Source: an uncultured Bellilinea sp. (lineage in GTDB: Bacteria; Chloroflexota; Anaerolineae; Anaerolineales; Anaerolineaceae). Taken from it: DNA of 64,000 nt. Position numbers and translations under genes: made by a program. The notes under the pieces are model-generated. The model was given only the letters and a program-made list of their open reading frames with translations, did not search any database and was not told where the DNA came from. Where the stretch lies: the NCBI GenBank assembly GCA_938040735.1, contig CALHYE010000002.1, forward strand, positions 62,001 to 126,000. Reading direction: 5' to 3'. Of the stretch, positions 43,462 to 55,235 are shown in pieces (positions within the stretch are counted from its first letter, which is position 1; the number at the start of each line of letters is the position of its first letter).

Positions 43462-44225
43462 ACGGGTTTTTGGGCAATGAACCATACCCGCCCTGAATGG
43501 GGTTGCGCCGGACTTTGCTCGGTCAGGTTTCCCAGCCGATCCAATACCCGAAAGCCAACTTTTTCCAAAGAGGCTTGAATGAGGTCCATAGGATATGCCT
43601 TTTGGGTGTGGATTTCCTCCCAGCGTTCCCACTGATTGGTTTGAGAATTGCGCACAAACAGGATGATTCGCAAAGACGCTTCGCTCCTTTCGTAGTTGCA
43701 GGAGGGGATGTGAATTTCTAACATATCTTCATTCTCTTGAGGAAGGTAAACGGGTTGTTGCTGCCAGCGAACAAAAAGCCCGTAGAGGGTATTCATGTCA
43801 AATAAAAACCCCCCATTAGTTTTTAAAGCCTTGAAGACGCGATAGAAAACATTTTCCAGGTCAGTTAATTCCAACAGATAGTTCAAACTATCGAACCAGC
43901 AAGTAACCAGATCAAATTTGTTTTGAATGGCTAAATTGCGCATATCCTCATGGATTAGACGGAATGTTTGCCCGGTTTGGGCTAAGCGCTTTTCAGCCAA
44001 ACGAAGCATATCCCCGGATTGATCCAGGCCGGTTACCTGCCAGCCATGTAGAAGCATTCCTTCCAGAAAAGCGCCTTCACCACAAGCCAGGTCAAGCAAC
44101 TTTCCGGTTTGTGGTAAGGAGTATTTTTCCAGGAGCGAAGGCAAGAGGTTGAATACCCATTTGGAGAATTCTGGGTAAGAACCACGGCTATAAACTTCGG
44201 CAAACCGCTGGTAGATTCCGCTCAT
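43458..44225 (-). CDS. Class I SAM-dependent methyltransferase
   Basis: A 255-aa Rossmann methyltransferase. Motif I LLDLACGEGAFLEGMLLHGW, acidic end of beta-2 GLDQSGDML, motif II DLVTCWFDSLNYLLE. The C-terminal half has HTQKAYPMDLIQASLEKVGF. Substrate not predictable; resembles small-molecule methyltransferases of the YjhP/UbiE type. Upstream on the minus strand: TATAAT about 45 nt before the ATG, SD AAGGAA. Confidence 0.88.
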   Translation of the reverse strand: MSGIYQRFAEVYSRGSYPEFSKWVFNLLPSLLEKYSLPQTGKLLDLACGEGAFLEGMLLHGWQVTGLDQSGDMLRLAEKRLAQTGQTFRLIHEDMRNLAIQNKFDLVTCWFDSLNYLLELTDLENVFYRVFKALKTNGGFLFDMNTLYGLFVRWQQQPVYLPQENEDMLEIHIPSCNYERSEASLRIILFVRNSQTNQWERWEEIHTQKAYPMDLIQASLEKVGFRVLDRLGNLTEQSPAQPHSGRVWFIAQKPV

Positions 44226-44273
44226 TGGGCAATTCCTTATTTACCGTTTGTAAAACCTTTGTACAATTATATC

Positions 44274-44302
44274 TTGTTCCTGCTAACAGGGTGGTTTAGA
44301 AT
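44274..44302 (+). promoter_or_regulatory. Promoter of the first alpha/beta hydrolase
   Basis: TTGTTC (44274-44279), 17-bp spacer, TAGAAT (44297-44302), then 6 nt to ATG 44309; no SD, so leaderless. Confidence 0.6.
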
Positions 44303-44308
44303 TATTAC

Positions 44309-45067
44309 ATGAAAAAACGAACAGTATTGTTGATAATTCCGGTTATTCTTATTCTTGCGGCTTTGGGCGGATTTACGGTCTGGGCAAATACCCCCTTAGG
44401 GCCAATGCCAGAAGCCCTCTCGGCTTTGGTCAGCGATGATCAGGTTCAAGTAGAGCAGCAAAACGATTGGTGGGTGTTTACCCCCCTGACGGATGAGGTT
44501 TCTACCGGTTTTATCATCTACCCGGGCGGGCGGGTGGATTGGCGATCCTATGCTCCGCTGGCGAAAGCCATTGCTCAACGCGGTACTCTGGTTGTATTGG
44601 TGCCCATGCCTTTCAATCTAGCGGTGTTTTCGCCCCAAAAGGGGATCGAAGTTATTCGGGCAAATCCCCAAATTCGCTTTTGGGCGATTGGGGGTCATTC
44701 GCTGGGCGGGGCGATGGCAGCCAATTTTGTTTATCAAAAACCCGGACTGGTCCAGGGGTTAGTCCTTTGGGCTTCTTATCCGGCTGAAAATAATTCTCTT
44801 AAAGATTTGCCCGTTGAAGCGGTCTCGATTTACGGCAGTGAAGATGGACTTGCAACCGTGGATGTGATTAAAGCCTCTCGCGTCCTTTTGCCGGCGGCAA
44901 CACGCTGGGTGGAGATCGCCGGGGGTAACCATGCTCAATTTGGCTGGTATGGAAATCAGCCCGGCGATGGCGAAGCGCTGATCAGCCGTGAGGATCAACA
45001 GTTGATCGTCGTTGAGGAAACGGCGCGCTTTTTGGGACAAATTTCTGTCAGTGGGGTGGAAAAATGA
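44309..45067 (+). CDS. Membrane-anchored alpha/beta hydrolase
   Basis: A 252-aa protein with an N-terminal anchor (TVLLIIPVILILAALGGFTVWA) and an outward hydrolase domain. Nucleophile elbow GGHSLGGAMA, acidic residue region YGSEDGLAT and the His in GGNHAQFGWYG complete the triad. Resembles the short 'alpha/beta hydrolase 5' family; substrate unknown. Overlaps the next hydrolase gene by 4 bp, so these two exported hydrolases are co-expressed. Confidence 0.86.
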   Translation: MKKRTVLLIIPVILILAALGGFTVWANTPLGPMPEALSALVSDDQVQVEQQNDWWVFTPLTDEVSTGFIIYPGGRVDWRSYAPLAKAIAQRGTLVVLVPMPFNLAVFSPQKGIEVIRANPQIRFWAIGGHSLGGAMAANFVYQKPGLVQGLVLWASYPAENNSLKDLPVEAVSIYGSEDGLATVDVIKASRVLLPAATRWVEIAGGNHAQFGWYGNQPGDGEALISREDQQLIVVEETARFLGQISVSGVEK

Positions 45068-46032
45068 AACCGTTACGGCTCATTGGATTATTTTTATTCG
45101 TTGTCCTGCTGGTCATCATTTTTGGTCCGCTGATCATTCCAATTCCTCCACTACCGGATCCGGTTCCGGTGACCGCGCTGATGGACGATGACAGTCGTTT
45201 TGTGGAGGTCAATGGAATTGACGTGCATTACAAACAATATGGCAGCGGCGAACCGGTGATGATTTTATTACACGGTTTTGGAGCAAGTACTTTTTCATGG
45301 CGCGAGGTGATGCAGCCGCTATCCGAGCAAGGGACGGTGATCGCTTTTGACCGGCCGGCTTTTGGTCTGACGGAGCGCCCCATGCCCGGCGAATGGGAAG
45401 GAGAATCGCCCTATACGCTAAACTCTCAAATCCAATTACTGATGGGGTTGATGGATCAGTTGGGGATTGAACGGGCAGTCTTAATCGGCAATTCAGCCGG
45501 CGGCACGGTGGCTGCTGCCGCTGCGCTGGAACGGCCGGAGCGGGTAAGTGGTTTAGTCCTGGTGGACGCGGCAATTTATGCGGGCGGCGGTGCGCCTGCC
45601 TGGATTCGTCCGTTGTTACGCACACCCCAGTTGGACCGACTGGGACCATGGTTTGCGCGCTCAATCGCTGGGGAACAGGGGGATGCGTTCTTAAGGGCGG
45701 CCTGGCATGATCCTTCAAAAATCACGGAGGATATTGTTCAGGGATACCGCAAACCTTTGCAGGTGGCAAATTGGGACCGAGCCTTGTGGGAATTGACCAA
45801 AGTCAGCGGCGAATCGCGGTTGGCAGAACGCTTGAAAGATTTATCCATGCCCGTTCTGGTTGTTACCGGAGATGATGATCGGATTGTGCCTACCGCCGAA
45901 AGCCTGAGGCTGGCTAATGACATCCCCGGCGCGAAACTGGCTGTCTTTCCCAATTGCGGCCATGTCCCCCAAGAAGAATGCCCGCAGCCATTTTTGGAAG
46001 CAGTAAATGAATTTCTGACTGAACTTAGATAA
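45064..46032 (+). CDS. Alpha/beta hydrolase (second of pair)
   Basis: A 322-aa protein with an N-terminal hydrophobic anchor (LIGLFLFVVLLVIIFGPLIIPI) and a hydrolase domain: oxyanion HGFGAS, elbow GNSAGG, Asp in VTGDDDRIVP and His in NCGHVPQEE. Looks like the epoxide hydrolase / meta-cleavage hydrolase group. First codon overlaps the preceding gene (ATGA). Followed 15 bp later by the UGA-containing peroxiredoxin. Confidence 0.9.
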   Translation: MKPLRLIGLFLFVVLLVIIFGPLIIPIPPLPDPVPVTALMDDDSRFVEVNGIDVHYKQYGSGEPVMILLHGFGASTFSWREVMQPLSEQGTVIAFDRPAFGLTERPMPGEWEGESPYTLNSQIQLLMGLMDQLGIERAVLIGNSAGGTVAAAAALERPERVSGLVLVDAAIYAGGGAPAWIRPLLRTPQLDRLGPWFARSIAGEQGDAFLRAAWHDPSKITEDIVQGYRKPLQVANWDRALWELTKVSGESRLAERLKDLSMPVLVVTGDDDRIVPTAESLRLANDIPGAKLAVFPNCGHVPQEECPQPFLEAVNEFLTELR

Positions 46033-46047
46033 ATAAGGAGAGCCGAA

Positions 46048-46530
46048 GTGACCAAGCAATTAAAAACTAACATTCCCGCGCCCGATTTTGAAGGAGTTGA
46101 TACCTACGGGAATACCGTGAAATTGTCTGACTTTCGCGGTAAAAAAATCATCGTTTTGGTGTTCAATCGCGGGTTTATGTGACCCTATTGCGTAAAGCAT
46201 ATGGCGCAGTTGCGTCAAGACTATGAAGAGTTCACCCGTCGGGGCGCTGAAATTATCGCGCTAGGTCCGGATGGACCAAGGGCGTACCAGCGTTTTTGGG
46301 AATCGGAGCAGATGCCGTTTATCGGAATGCCCGACATCAAGTCAAGAATTGCGGATGCATATTATCAGGAAGTTAACCTGTTCAAACTCGGCCGGATGCC
46401 AGCAGTATTTGTGATTGACAGGGATGGAATCATTCGCCATAAACATTATGCTTCCTCCATGTCGGATATTCCAGATAACCAAGAAATTTTAAGGATAATT
46501 GATCAAATTAATAAGGAGCAGCATGAGTAA
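46048..46530 (+). CDS. Peroxiredoxin (AhpC/TSA type) with in-frame UGA, probable selenoprotein
   Basis: Reading through one TGA (46180-46182) gives a continuous 160-aa protein from GTG 46048 (SD AAGGAG) to TAA 46530; the ORF track shows only the part after the UGA. Family features on both sides: IPAPDFEGVDTYGNTVKLSD, IIVLVFNRGFM-U-PYC, EIIALGPDG and GRMPAVFVIDRDGIIRH. The UGA falls exactly where the peroxidatic Cys lies in the RGxWCPxC motif, and the resolving Cys at +3 is kept, giving UxxC. No other disruption is present. It should reduce peroxides in the cytoplasm. If not selenocysteine, it would be a pseudogene; the perfect position argues against that. Sec machinery genes are not in the window. 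Confidence 0.82.
46180..46216 (+). promoter_or_regulatory. Candidate bacterial SECIS hairpin
   Basis: Directly after the UGA, ATTGCGT (46187-46193) pairs with GCGCAGT (46204-46210), around a loop AAAGCATATG, starting 4-5 nt from the codon and extended by one C-G. Position matches bacterial SECIS elements, which lie within about 40 nt 3' of UGA. The pairing includes two G-U and needs a folding check. Confidence 0.45.
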
Positions 46531-47155
46531 AACAGCGCTAATTTGGGGAGTAACGGGCGGAATTGGTTCTGCACTGGCAAAATTACTGATCAGTGAAGGC
46601 TGGCAGGTGGCAGGTACGGCAAGAAACGAAATTCAGGCTCGCCGGATTGTGCCATTAGCCTTTGAAGTGGACGTTTCCAATTCAACTTCAGTGCGGGAGG
46701 GTGTGGCGGCGATGGCGCAGGAAATTGGGGGCGTGGATTGGTGGGTTTTCGCAATCGGTGATATACTTTCTAAACCGGTAAGCGAAATGGACGAGTCGGA
46801 ATGGCAGAGAATTTTGAACGCCAATTTGAACGGCGTTTTTTACGCAATCCATGAAAGTCAAGCGCTCTTAAGCGACCATGCACCAATTTATATTGTGGGG
46901 GCGGTCAGTGAACGGATGCGGTTGCCTGGGCTGGCGGCTTATGCAGCTGCCAAAGCCGGAGTGGAAGCTTTGGCGGATGTGCTGCGCAAAGAGTTGAGAA
47001 GAACGGTGGTGGTTGTCCGACCGGGAGCGGTGAACACAGAATTTTGGAAGAAAGTTCCCTTCCGTCTGCCTGCCAATGCACTCAAACCCGACGAACTAGC
47101 GCAAAAAATGTATTCAGCCTATCAAAATAATTATAAAGAACTATTTTTGGATTGA
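46523..47155 (+). CDS. Short-chain dehydrogenase/reductase
   Basis: A 210-aa Rossmann oxidoreductase. Cofactor loop GVTGGIGSALAKLL, VDWWVFAIGD (in place of NNAG), LNANLNGVFYAI, and the active site Tyr/Lys in YAAAKAGVEAL with VGAVSE supplying Ser. RPGAVNTEFWKK is the usual post-active-site loop. ATG 46523 (AAGGAG) overlaps the peroxiredoxin stop by 8 bp; the ORF-track start is 24 nt upstream. Substrate unknown. Confidence 0.9.
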   Translation: MSKTALIWGVTGGIGSALAKLLISEGWQVAGTARNEIQARRIVPLAFEVDVSNSTSVREGVAAMAQEIGGVDWWVFAIGDILSKPVSEMDESEWQRILNANLNGVFYAIHESQALLSDHAPIYIVGAVSERMRLPGLAAYAAAKAGVEALADVLRKELRRTVVVVRPGAVNTEFWKKVPFRLPANALKPDELAQKMYSAYQNNYKELFLD

Positions 47156-47156
47156 C

Positions 47157-48407
47157 ATGATTTGGGATTATCAGCATCTAATTTCTAGACGACTGTTGTT
47201 ATGGAGTTTCATCAGCGTCGTTGCAGGGCTATTGGTTTTCGGGCGGGGCGATTTCTGGCGGGGTTTTGCCATTCAAGCGTTGGTATGGGCTGCCGTGGAC
47301 GCAGTCATCGCGCTTTTTGGGTTGCGCTCTTCTCTGCCAAAATTGTTTCGGCCGGTGGATTTAGCGGCTGCGGAAAAAGAAACCAAAAAACTCCGTAAGA
47401 TTTTATGGGTCAATTTTGGACTGGATGTACTCTACATTGCTGGCGGCAGTTGGCTCTATCTCTTTCGCGGCGTAGAAAGTCCATTTTTGGCGGGAACGGC
47501 TGTCGGCATCATTGTTCAGGGCGGTTTTCTGCTCTTTTTCGATTTGTGGCATGCGCTAAATACCCCATTAGAAACCCCTCTGCCTGATTTGGGGATTTTC
47601 AAGGAAGCGGAGCATGACACAACCGACCTGATTGGGGAGCATGGCGCGGTATTGCTGGTGCATGGTTTTCCGGGCAGCCCGGCTGAAATGACGACGTTGG
47701 GAGAGGCATTGAACCGCGCCGGCTGGCATGTGCGCTTGCTGCGTTTGCCCGGTCATGGCACGGCATTCTCTCGCCTGTTTCAGACGCGTGTTTCGGAATG
47801 GCTGGACGAAGTTGAAAAGAACTTAAGAGAATTGCGTCAGAATTTCTCGCCTGTATTGCTGATGGGGTATTCTTTGGGCGGCGGTGTTTCTCTGGCGGTG
47901 GCCAGCCGCTCAAAACCGGATGGTTTAATTTTACTTTCTCCATTCTGGAAAGCCGAGCCCTGGTGGGTTAAGTGGCTGGCGTTGCTTGTCAGAACACTCT
48001 TGCCGGTTTCTATATATCCTTTCCGCACGCGCTGGCTGAAACCGGAGCATTTCCGGGCCGCTTCGACCGAGTTGCTGCCGGGTTTTGATTTGGATGATCC
48101 AAAGGTGCGGCGATCGTTGATGGATATCCGATTACCAATGGTGTTTTTGGAGCAATTCAGGCGGCTTAGCCAGCTGATCATTGAAGGTCTCAAGCGCATT
48201 GAAGTTCCAACCCTGGTTGTACAAGGGAAATATGATCCAGTAGTTTTACCGCAAGGCACCCAAGCCTTGATTCGCCAGATTAAGGCTCCTCTCCAGTATG
48301 TTGAAACGGAAGGGGATCACAACATCAATCAGCGGTCGAACCGCGGTTACCCCGAAACGGAAACCGCTGTTTTGAGATTTGCGGAACAATTCCGAAAGGT
48401 TGTGTAA
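47157..48407 (+). CDS. Alpha/beta hydrolase with N-terminal membrane domain
   Basis: A 416-aa protein. Residues 1-140 hold about four hydrophobic helices (LLLWSFISVVAGLLVFG, FAIQALVWAAVDAVIALFG, FGLDVLYIAGGSWLYLF and VGIIVQGGFLLFFDLWHA). The hydrolase domain follows: VLLVHGFPGSPAEM, elbow GYSLGGG, Asp in GKYDPVV and His in GDHNIN, typical of carboxylesterase/monoacylglycerol lipases. The fusion to a membrane domain suggests action on membrane lipids (inference). Begins 1 bp after the SDR stop. Confidence 0.87.
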   Translation: MIWDYQHLISRRLLLWSFISVVAGLLVFGRGDFWRGFAIQALVWAAVDAVIALFGLRSSLPKLFRPVDLAAAEKETKKLRKILWVNFGLDVLYIAGGSWLYLFRGVESPFLAGTAVGIIVQGGFLLFFDLWHALNTPLETPLPDLGIFKEAEHDTTDLIGEHGAVLLVHGFPGSPAEMTTLGEALNRAGWHVRLLRLPGHGTAFSRLFQTRVSEWLDEVEKNLRELRQNFSPVLLMGYSLGGGVSLAVASRSKPDGLILLSPFWKAEPWWVKWLALLVRTLLPVSIYPFRTRWLKPEHFRAASTELLPGFDLDDPKVRRSLMDIRLPMVFLEQFRRLSQLIIEGLKRIEVPTLVVQGKYDPVVLPQGTQALIRQIKAPLQYVETEGDHNINQRSNRGYPETETAVLRFAEQFRKVV

Positions 48408-48444
48408 AAAAACGGCGGGCAGGTAATCCGATTCCTGCCCGCCG
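48406..48444 (-). terminator. Terminator of eno
   Basis: CGGCGGGCAGG/CCTGCCCGCCG, perfect 11-bp stem with a 10-nt loop, followed on the minus strand by seven T. It sits between the convergent hydrolase and enolase genes. Confidence 0.88.
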
Positions 48445-48466
48445 AAATAAGGTAAAAATGGGAATG

Positions 48467-49792
<1,326 letters not shown>

Positions 49793-49832
49793 TTACGGCC
49801 GGTTGACCGCCAAACAGGTTACCCCAAACGCT

Positions 49833-51566
<1,734 letters not shown>

Positions 51567-51696
51567 TCAAAGGTGTGGTTTAAGATGTTTACTCGTTATC
51601 ACCATGAAATTACAAGATAATTGATTGTTCTGTTTAACAAATGCCAGGGTAATTAGATTTCTTTGCAAAGTTTATCATAGTTTTTTAGGAATGGAT

Positions 51697-51730
51697 AAAA
51701 AAACAACTCTGCTTTGGTAGAGCAGAGTTG
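51697..51730 (-). terminator. Terminator of the S1-domain gene
   Basis: CAACTCTGCT/AGCAGAGTTG, perfect 10-bp stem with a 7-nt loop, followed on the minus strand by seven T. Confidence 0.88.
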
Positions 51731-51810
51731 AAAGACTAACCATAAGAAGACCCGGGAGATTTTCGAATCCAATGAGATGCGATTTTACTCAAACCATCCA
51801 AGGACGAAAA

Positions 51811-52668
51811 TTATTGGGTGTTGCTTTTATGTTCTAAGGTGCGCGCCAAAATTTCTTCTTGTTCGTTGGAAAGGTTTTTGGCCTTTTCTTTTTTGGCTTT
51901 TTCGGCCTTCTTTCGATCTTTGGCGCGTTCCATGGCTTCGCGAAGAGCGATTTCCATGGCGGTTGGTTCATTTTCGGAGGAGGACTCTTCACCAGCCTGG
52001 TGGATTTCAACATTCAACTCGCCGAATTCATTTTGTCGGTCTTGGCGGGAAGCGTTTTTCTTGCCGCGCCGCGGTCTTTCTCTTTCTTTAACGGACTCTT
52101 TTCTGGGTTCTCTGACGGGTTCGGGCGCTTCCTCCTGGACCGGTTCAGGCAGTAAAGCTTTTACGCTCAATTTGATTTGCTTTTTCTTTTTATTGACATC
52201 AATAACTTTGGCTTCCAGTTCGTCGCCTTCTTTGACGACATCGGAGGGGGTTCGCACATAACCATGCGCTAATTCACTGATATGAATCAACCCCGGGCGT
52301 TCTGCGCCAATATCCAGAAATACGCCGAAATTTTCAATGCGGACCACCTTGCCCTTTACTACCATGTCGGGTTTGATCTCACGCCATTCCAGATCGAGCG
52401 GTTTGATCATGGTTAACTCGATGCGGTTGTCCTTGATGCGGCGCACCCATACATCAATGATTTGACCGACCTGTAAAACATCCTTGACGCTTTTAATCGG
52501 TTGATCGGTAAAGGTGGAAATTTGCGAAATATGAAGGACGGCCTTTTGTCCTTCCCCAATTTCAACCACTGCGCCAGCGAGGGTCGTTTTGATGACTTTT
52601 CCGGCAAATTTCATCTTAGGTTTGATTTCAATATTTGAGCTGCTTTCCGCAACTGCGGTATTTTCCAT
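51811..52668 (-). CDS. S1 RNA-binding domain protein (two S1 repeats)
   Basis: A 285-aa protein. Two S1 OB-folds: about 18-88 (MKFAGKVIKTTLAGAVVEIG ... KAVLHISQIS) and about 98-170 (MVVKGKVVRIENFGVFLDIG, RPGLIHISELAHGYV, VKLSVKALL-like end). The last third is charged and low-complexity (RKESVKERERPRRGKKNASR; KDRKKAEKAKKEKAKN), probably an RNA-binding tail. Shorter than ribosomal protein S1 (4-6 repeats); resembles the short S1-like proteins of Chloroflexota and Firmicutes that act in translation or stress. SD GGGAG; TATAAT about 50 nt upstream. Confidence 0.87.
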   Translation of the reverse strand: MENTAVAESSSNIEIKPKMKFAGKVIKTTLAGAVVEIGEGQKAVLHISQISTFTDQPIKSVKDVLQVGQIIDVWVRRIKDNRIELTMIKPLDLEWREIKPDMVVKGKVVRIENFGVFLDIGAERPGLIHISELAHGYVRTPSDVVKEGDELEAKVIDVNKKKKQIKLSVKALLPEPVQEEAPEPVREPRKESVKERERPRRGKKNASRQDRQNEFGELNVEIHQAGEESSSENEPTAMEIALREAMERAKDRKKAEKAKKEKAKNLSNEQEEILARTLEHKSNTQ

Positions 52669-52786
52669 AATACTTTTCTCCCAAAGGTCTTAATTGCTGC
52701 GAGGGTTGATTATACCCCTAGCCGGTGGAACTGTCAATTAAAGGAATCGAGGTTTGGCAAATCCGGTTTTCGGGAAACCTTGAATA

Positions 52787-53776
52787 TCAGGAATGAAGAG
52801 TCCGAAAAGAAATCATTCCAAATAAAAAAGGTAACCAGAAAGTATATCCTCTAAACGCGAGGGTTATGACCGCAGCAGCTTCAATCGGAATCGACAGTGA
52901 ACTTAGCGCGAAGGTCAACAGCCCCTCTACAATACCAATTCCTGCCGGTGTGGGCGAAATGATTACAAACAGATAAGCAATCGAAAAACCGGCAATCAAC
53001 TGGCCGGGTGTTACCGGCGTGGCAAAAGCGAGAAACATCATCCCGAGAATGCCAACCAGAAGCAGCTTATTCAGAAGGGTTAAGCCGGCAGGTCGCAGCC
53101 AGGCATGGCGGAGATTTTGAATGGCTTTAACCCCTTCGCTAATTTCTGCGGCGAAACGAGCCGCTCTTTCTTCATTGATCAGCGTCTTTTTTCGGAAAAA
53201 CCCGGTTTGGTGATTCAGAAAGCGGGCCAGTTTCAATAGCAATCGGGTAAGTCGTTCTTCTGAACGGGATGCCAGATAAACCACCGAAATCATGGTGGAT
53301 ACGAAGAGCAAGAACAGAATAAAAGCAAAAATTTCAAACGCCCATAAAACCTGATAAAAAGCCAGAATGATCAGACCAAAGAAAATAATGGTCAGCAGAC
53401 CGCAGTAATCAAATATCAGAAACAAGGCGCTTCCAACCATAATCCTCGCGGTGGAATGTCCATTTTTTTGGGCATCAGAGTAAAAAACAACCATGCCGCT
53501 CATCCCTGCGCTTGGCGCCACCAAATTGATGAAATTGACTGCCAGGAACAAGCGAAGTACCTGTAAGAGGGGCTTGTTAATTCCAACAAAAGAAAAGAGC
53601 GATTGAAAAGTGGTGGCTGCAACTAAAATCCATCCAATTAAGAGAACAAAAGCCGCTCCGAGCCAGAGCCAGTTGCCTTTTTGTAAAACCAAAAGGACTT
53701 CTTGCACCTCGGTGAAACGGCTGATGATGAAAAGGATGCCCAATAAGACCACGAGGGCAATGACCAATTTTTTCAC
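52787..53776 (-). CDS. Lysylphosphatidylglycerol synthase-like (UPF0104) membrane protein
   Basis: A 329-aa protein with about eight helices. The family pattern is visible: AVNFINLVAPSAGMSGMVVFYSDAQKNG near 95-120, and FSIAYLFVIISPTPAGIGIVEGLLTFALSSL near the C-terminus. This is the flippase half of MprF alone; the aminoacyl-transferase half is absent, so it probably moves or senses a lipid rather than making lysyl-PG. No clear SD (ends TTTTTTCACGGG before ATG on the other strand). Confidence 0.85.
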   Translation of the reverse strand: MKKLVIALVVLLGILFIISRFTEVQEVLLVLQKGNWLWLGAAFVLLIGWILVAATTFQSLFSFVGINKPLLQVLRLFLAVNFINLVAPSAGMSGMVVFYSDAQKNGHSTARIMVGSALFLIFDYCGLLTIIFFGLIILAFYQVLWAFEIFAFILFLLFVSTMISVVYLASRSEERLTRLLLKLARFLNHQTGFFRKKTLINEERAARFAAEISEGVKAIQNLRHAWLRPAGLTLLNKLLLVGILGMMFLAFATPVTPGQLIAGFSIAYLFVIISPTPAGIGIVEGLLTFALSSLSIPIEAAAVITLAFRGYTFWLPFLFGMISFRTLHS

Positions 53777-53828
53777 GGGTTGATTATAATTGAGAAATGT
53801 TGGGGGGAGAAAATTTACCGAAACAAAA

Positions 53829-53866
53829 CCAAAAAAAGCGCTTCCTCGTGCTTGCCGGAGAAGCGC
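53829..53866 (-). terminator. Terminator of the S41 protease gene
   Basis: AGCGCTTC/GAAGCGCT (perfect 8 bp, 15-nt loop) followed on the minus strand by TTTTTT. Confidence 0.85.
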
Positions 53867-53894
53867 TATAAGCAGATCGTTGTGGAAATATCGG

Positions 53895-55163
53895 TTATTT
53901 GCTGGTTTGATTAGGCGACCGTTTGGTGAGCAACAATTCGATTGCTTTATCCAACTGTGGATCGCGATTGGCTTTTTGATCTTCTTCGGTCAATTCTACA
54001 ACAACATCGGGGATTAAGCCCTGACCGTTAATTTGGCGCTCATTGGGGGTTAGCCAACGGGCAATGGTGATCTTCACCGCACCCGCTTCGTCTTTCAGTT
54101 GCCGCCAGGTTTGAACCGTGCCTTTGCCGAATGTTTTTACGCCAACCAGTAATCCGCGGCCTCGATCTTGAATAGCGCCGGCGGTAATTTCCGATGCGGA
54201 AGCAGAGCCTTCGTTGACCAGAACGACCAGCGGAACGTCGGTTGCCAGACCGCCGGGACGGGCCTGATAAGAGACCTTTTCCCCGTTGCCATATTGCTCA
54301 ATCATGATGATGCCATTGCCGATGAATTGTGAAGTGATATTAATGGCTGTATTCAAAAAACCGCCGGGGTTGTTGCGTAAATCGAGAATGACGCCGCTGG
54401 GATTGTTTCTCAGCAGTTCCCGCAGTTTTGTGCGCAGGTCGCGGTCGGTTTTTTCTCCAAATTGGGTAATCTTAATGTAGGCGATGTTATTATCCAGCAT
54501 CTTCGCGCTGACGGTTTCAAGCGTGATCTTCTGACGGATGATGCTGACTTCAAAAGGACTTTCTTCCCCTTCTCTTAGAATGGTTAACCGAACGGTGCTG
54601 CCGGCTGGGCCGAGAACGCGGCGTAAAACCAGTTGAGGATCAAGCGAGGTGACATCTTCACCATCCACAGCAATGATTTGATCGCCGGCTTTCAAACCAG
54701 CCTTTTCAGCCGGTGAGCCTTCCATTGGGCTGATGATCGTGAGGTATTTACCGCTAGTATCCACCCAAGCCCCAATGCCTTCGTATTCACCCCGCAACGG
54801 GGCATTGGCTTGTTGATATTCATCAAGGGTCAGGTACCCGCTGTAAGGATCGCCTAGGGCTTCTAGCATGCCCCGGATTGCGCCTTGCATTAATAATTGG
54901 TCATCTACGGGCTGATCTACATAATTCTCATGAACCAGATCCCAGGCTTGCCAGAATGGGCTAAACAACCTTTCGCGGTCTACAACTTGTTGGGTGGCAG
55001 AGGGTGTTCCGGTTGTGGAAGTATTTGAGAGAAATGGAAGGTTAGGCAGGCTGACGGTGGAAGGCAGGCTGATTCCGGCAGCCAAACCAATGCTGAAACT
55101 GGCTCCCATTAGGAGACCCAGAACCAGTAAAACCAGAATGGTTCGGATTATTTTTGAATTCAT
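53895..55163 (-). CDS. C-terminal processing peptidase (S41 family)
   Basis: A 422-aa exported protease. A signal/anchor (IIRTILVLLVLGLLMGASFS), a short N-terminal helical domain, a PDZ domain (GIGAWVDTSGKYLTIISPMEGSPAEKAG), and the catalytic core with Ser in NEGSASASEITAGAIQD and Lys in TFGKGTVQTWRQL. Degrades or trims proteins in the cell wall/periplasmic space. ATG 55163 with GGAG is used rather than the ORF-track start. No neighbour partner is evident. Confidence 0.94.
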   Translation of the reverse strand: MNSKIIRTILVLLVLGLLMGASFSIGLAAGISLPSTVSLPNLPFLSNTSTTGTPSATQQVVDRERLFSPFWQAWDLVHENYVDQPVDDQLLMQGAIRGMLEALGDPYSGYLTLDEYQQANAPLRGEYEGIGAWVDTSGKYLTIISPMEGSPAEKAGLKAGDQIIAVDGEDVTSLDPQLVLRRVLGPAGSTVRLTILREGEESPFEVSIIRQKITLETVSAKMLDNNIAYIKITQFGEKTDRDLRTKLRELLRNNPSGVILDLRNNPGGFLNTAINITSQFIGNGIIMIEQYGNGEKVSYQARPGGLATDVPLVVLVNEGSASASEITAGAIQDRGRGLLVGVKTFGKGTVQTWRQLKDEAGAVKITIARWLTPNERQINGQGLIPDVVVELTEEDQKANRDPQLDKAIELLLTKRSPNQTSK

Positions 55164-55235
55164 GGTTTTTACTCCATTAAGTGGTATGGACATAATTCAA
55201 TAAATACAACAGGTTTGTTAAGAGAAAACGATAAA

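Noticed and set aside
46201-46530. Reading the peroxiredoxin as a pseudogene or as a 109-aa protein from ATG 46201
   Set aside because: Only one stop interrupts, it is a UGA exactly at the peroxidatic site, the frame and both flanks are intact, and the real GTG start has its own SD.
52787-53776. Full MprF lysyl-PG synthase
   Set aside because: Only the eight-helix membrane half is present; the aminoacyltransferase domain is absent.
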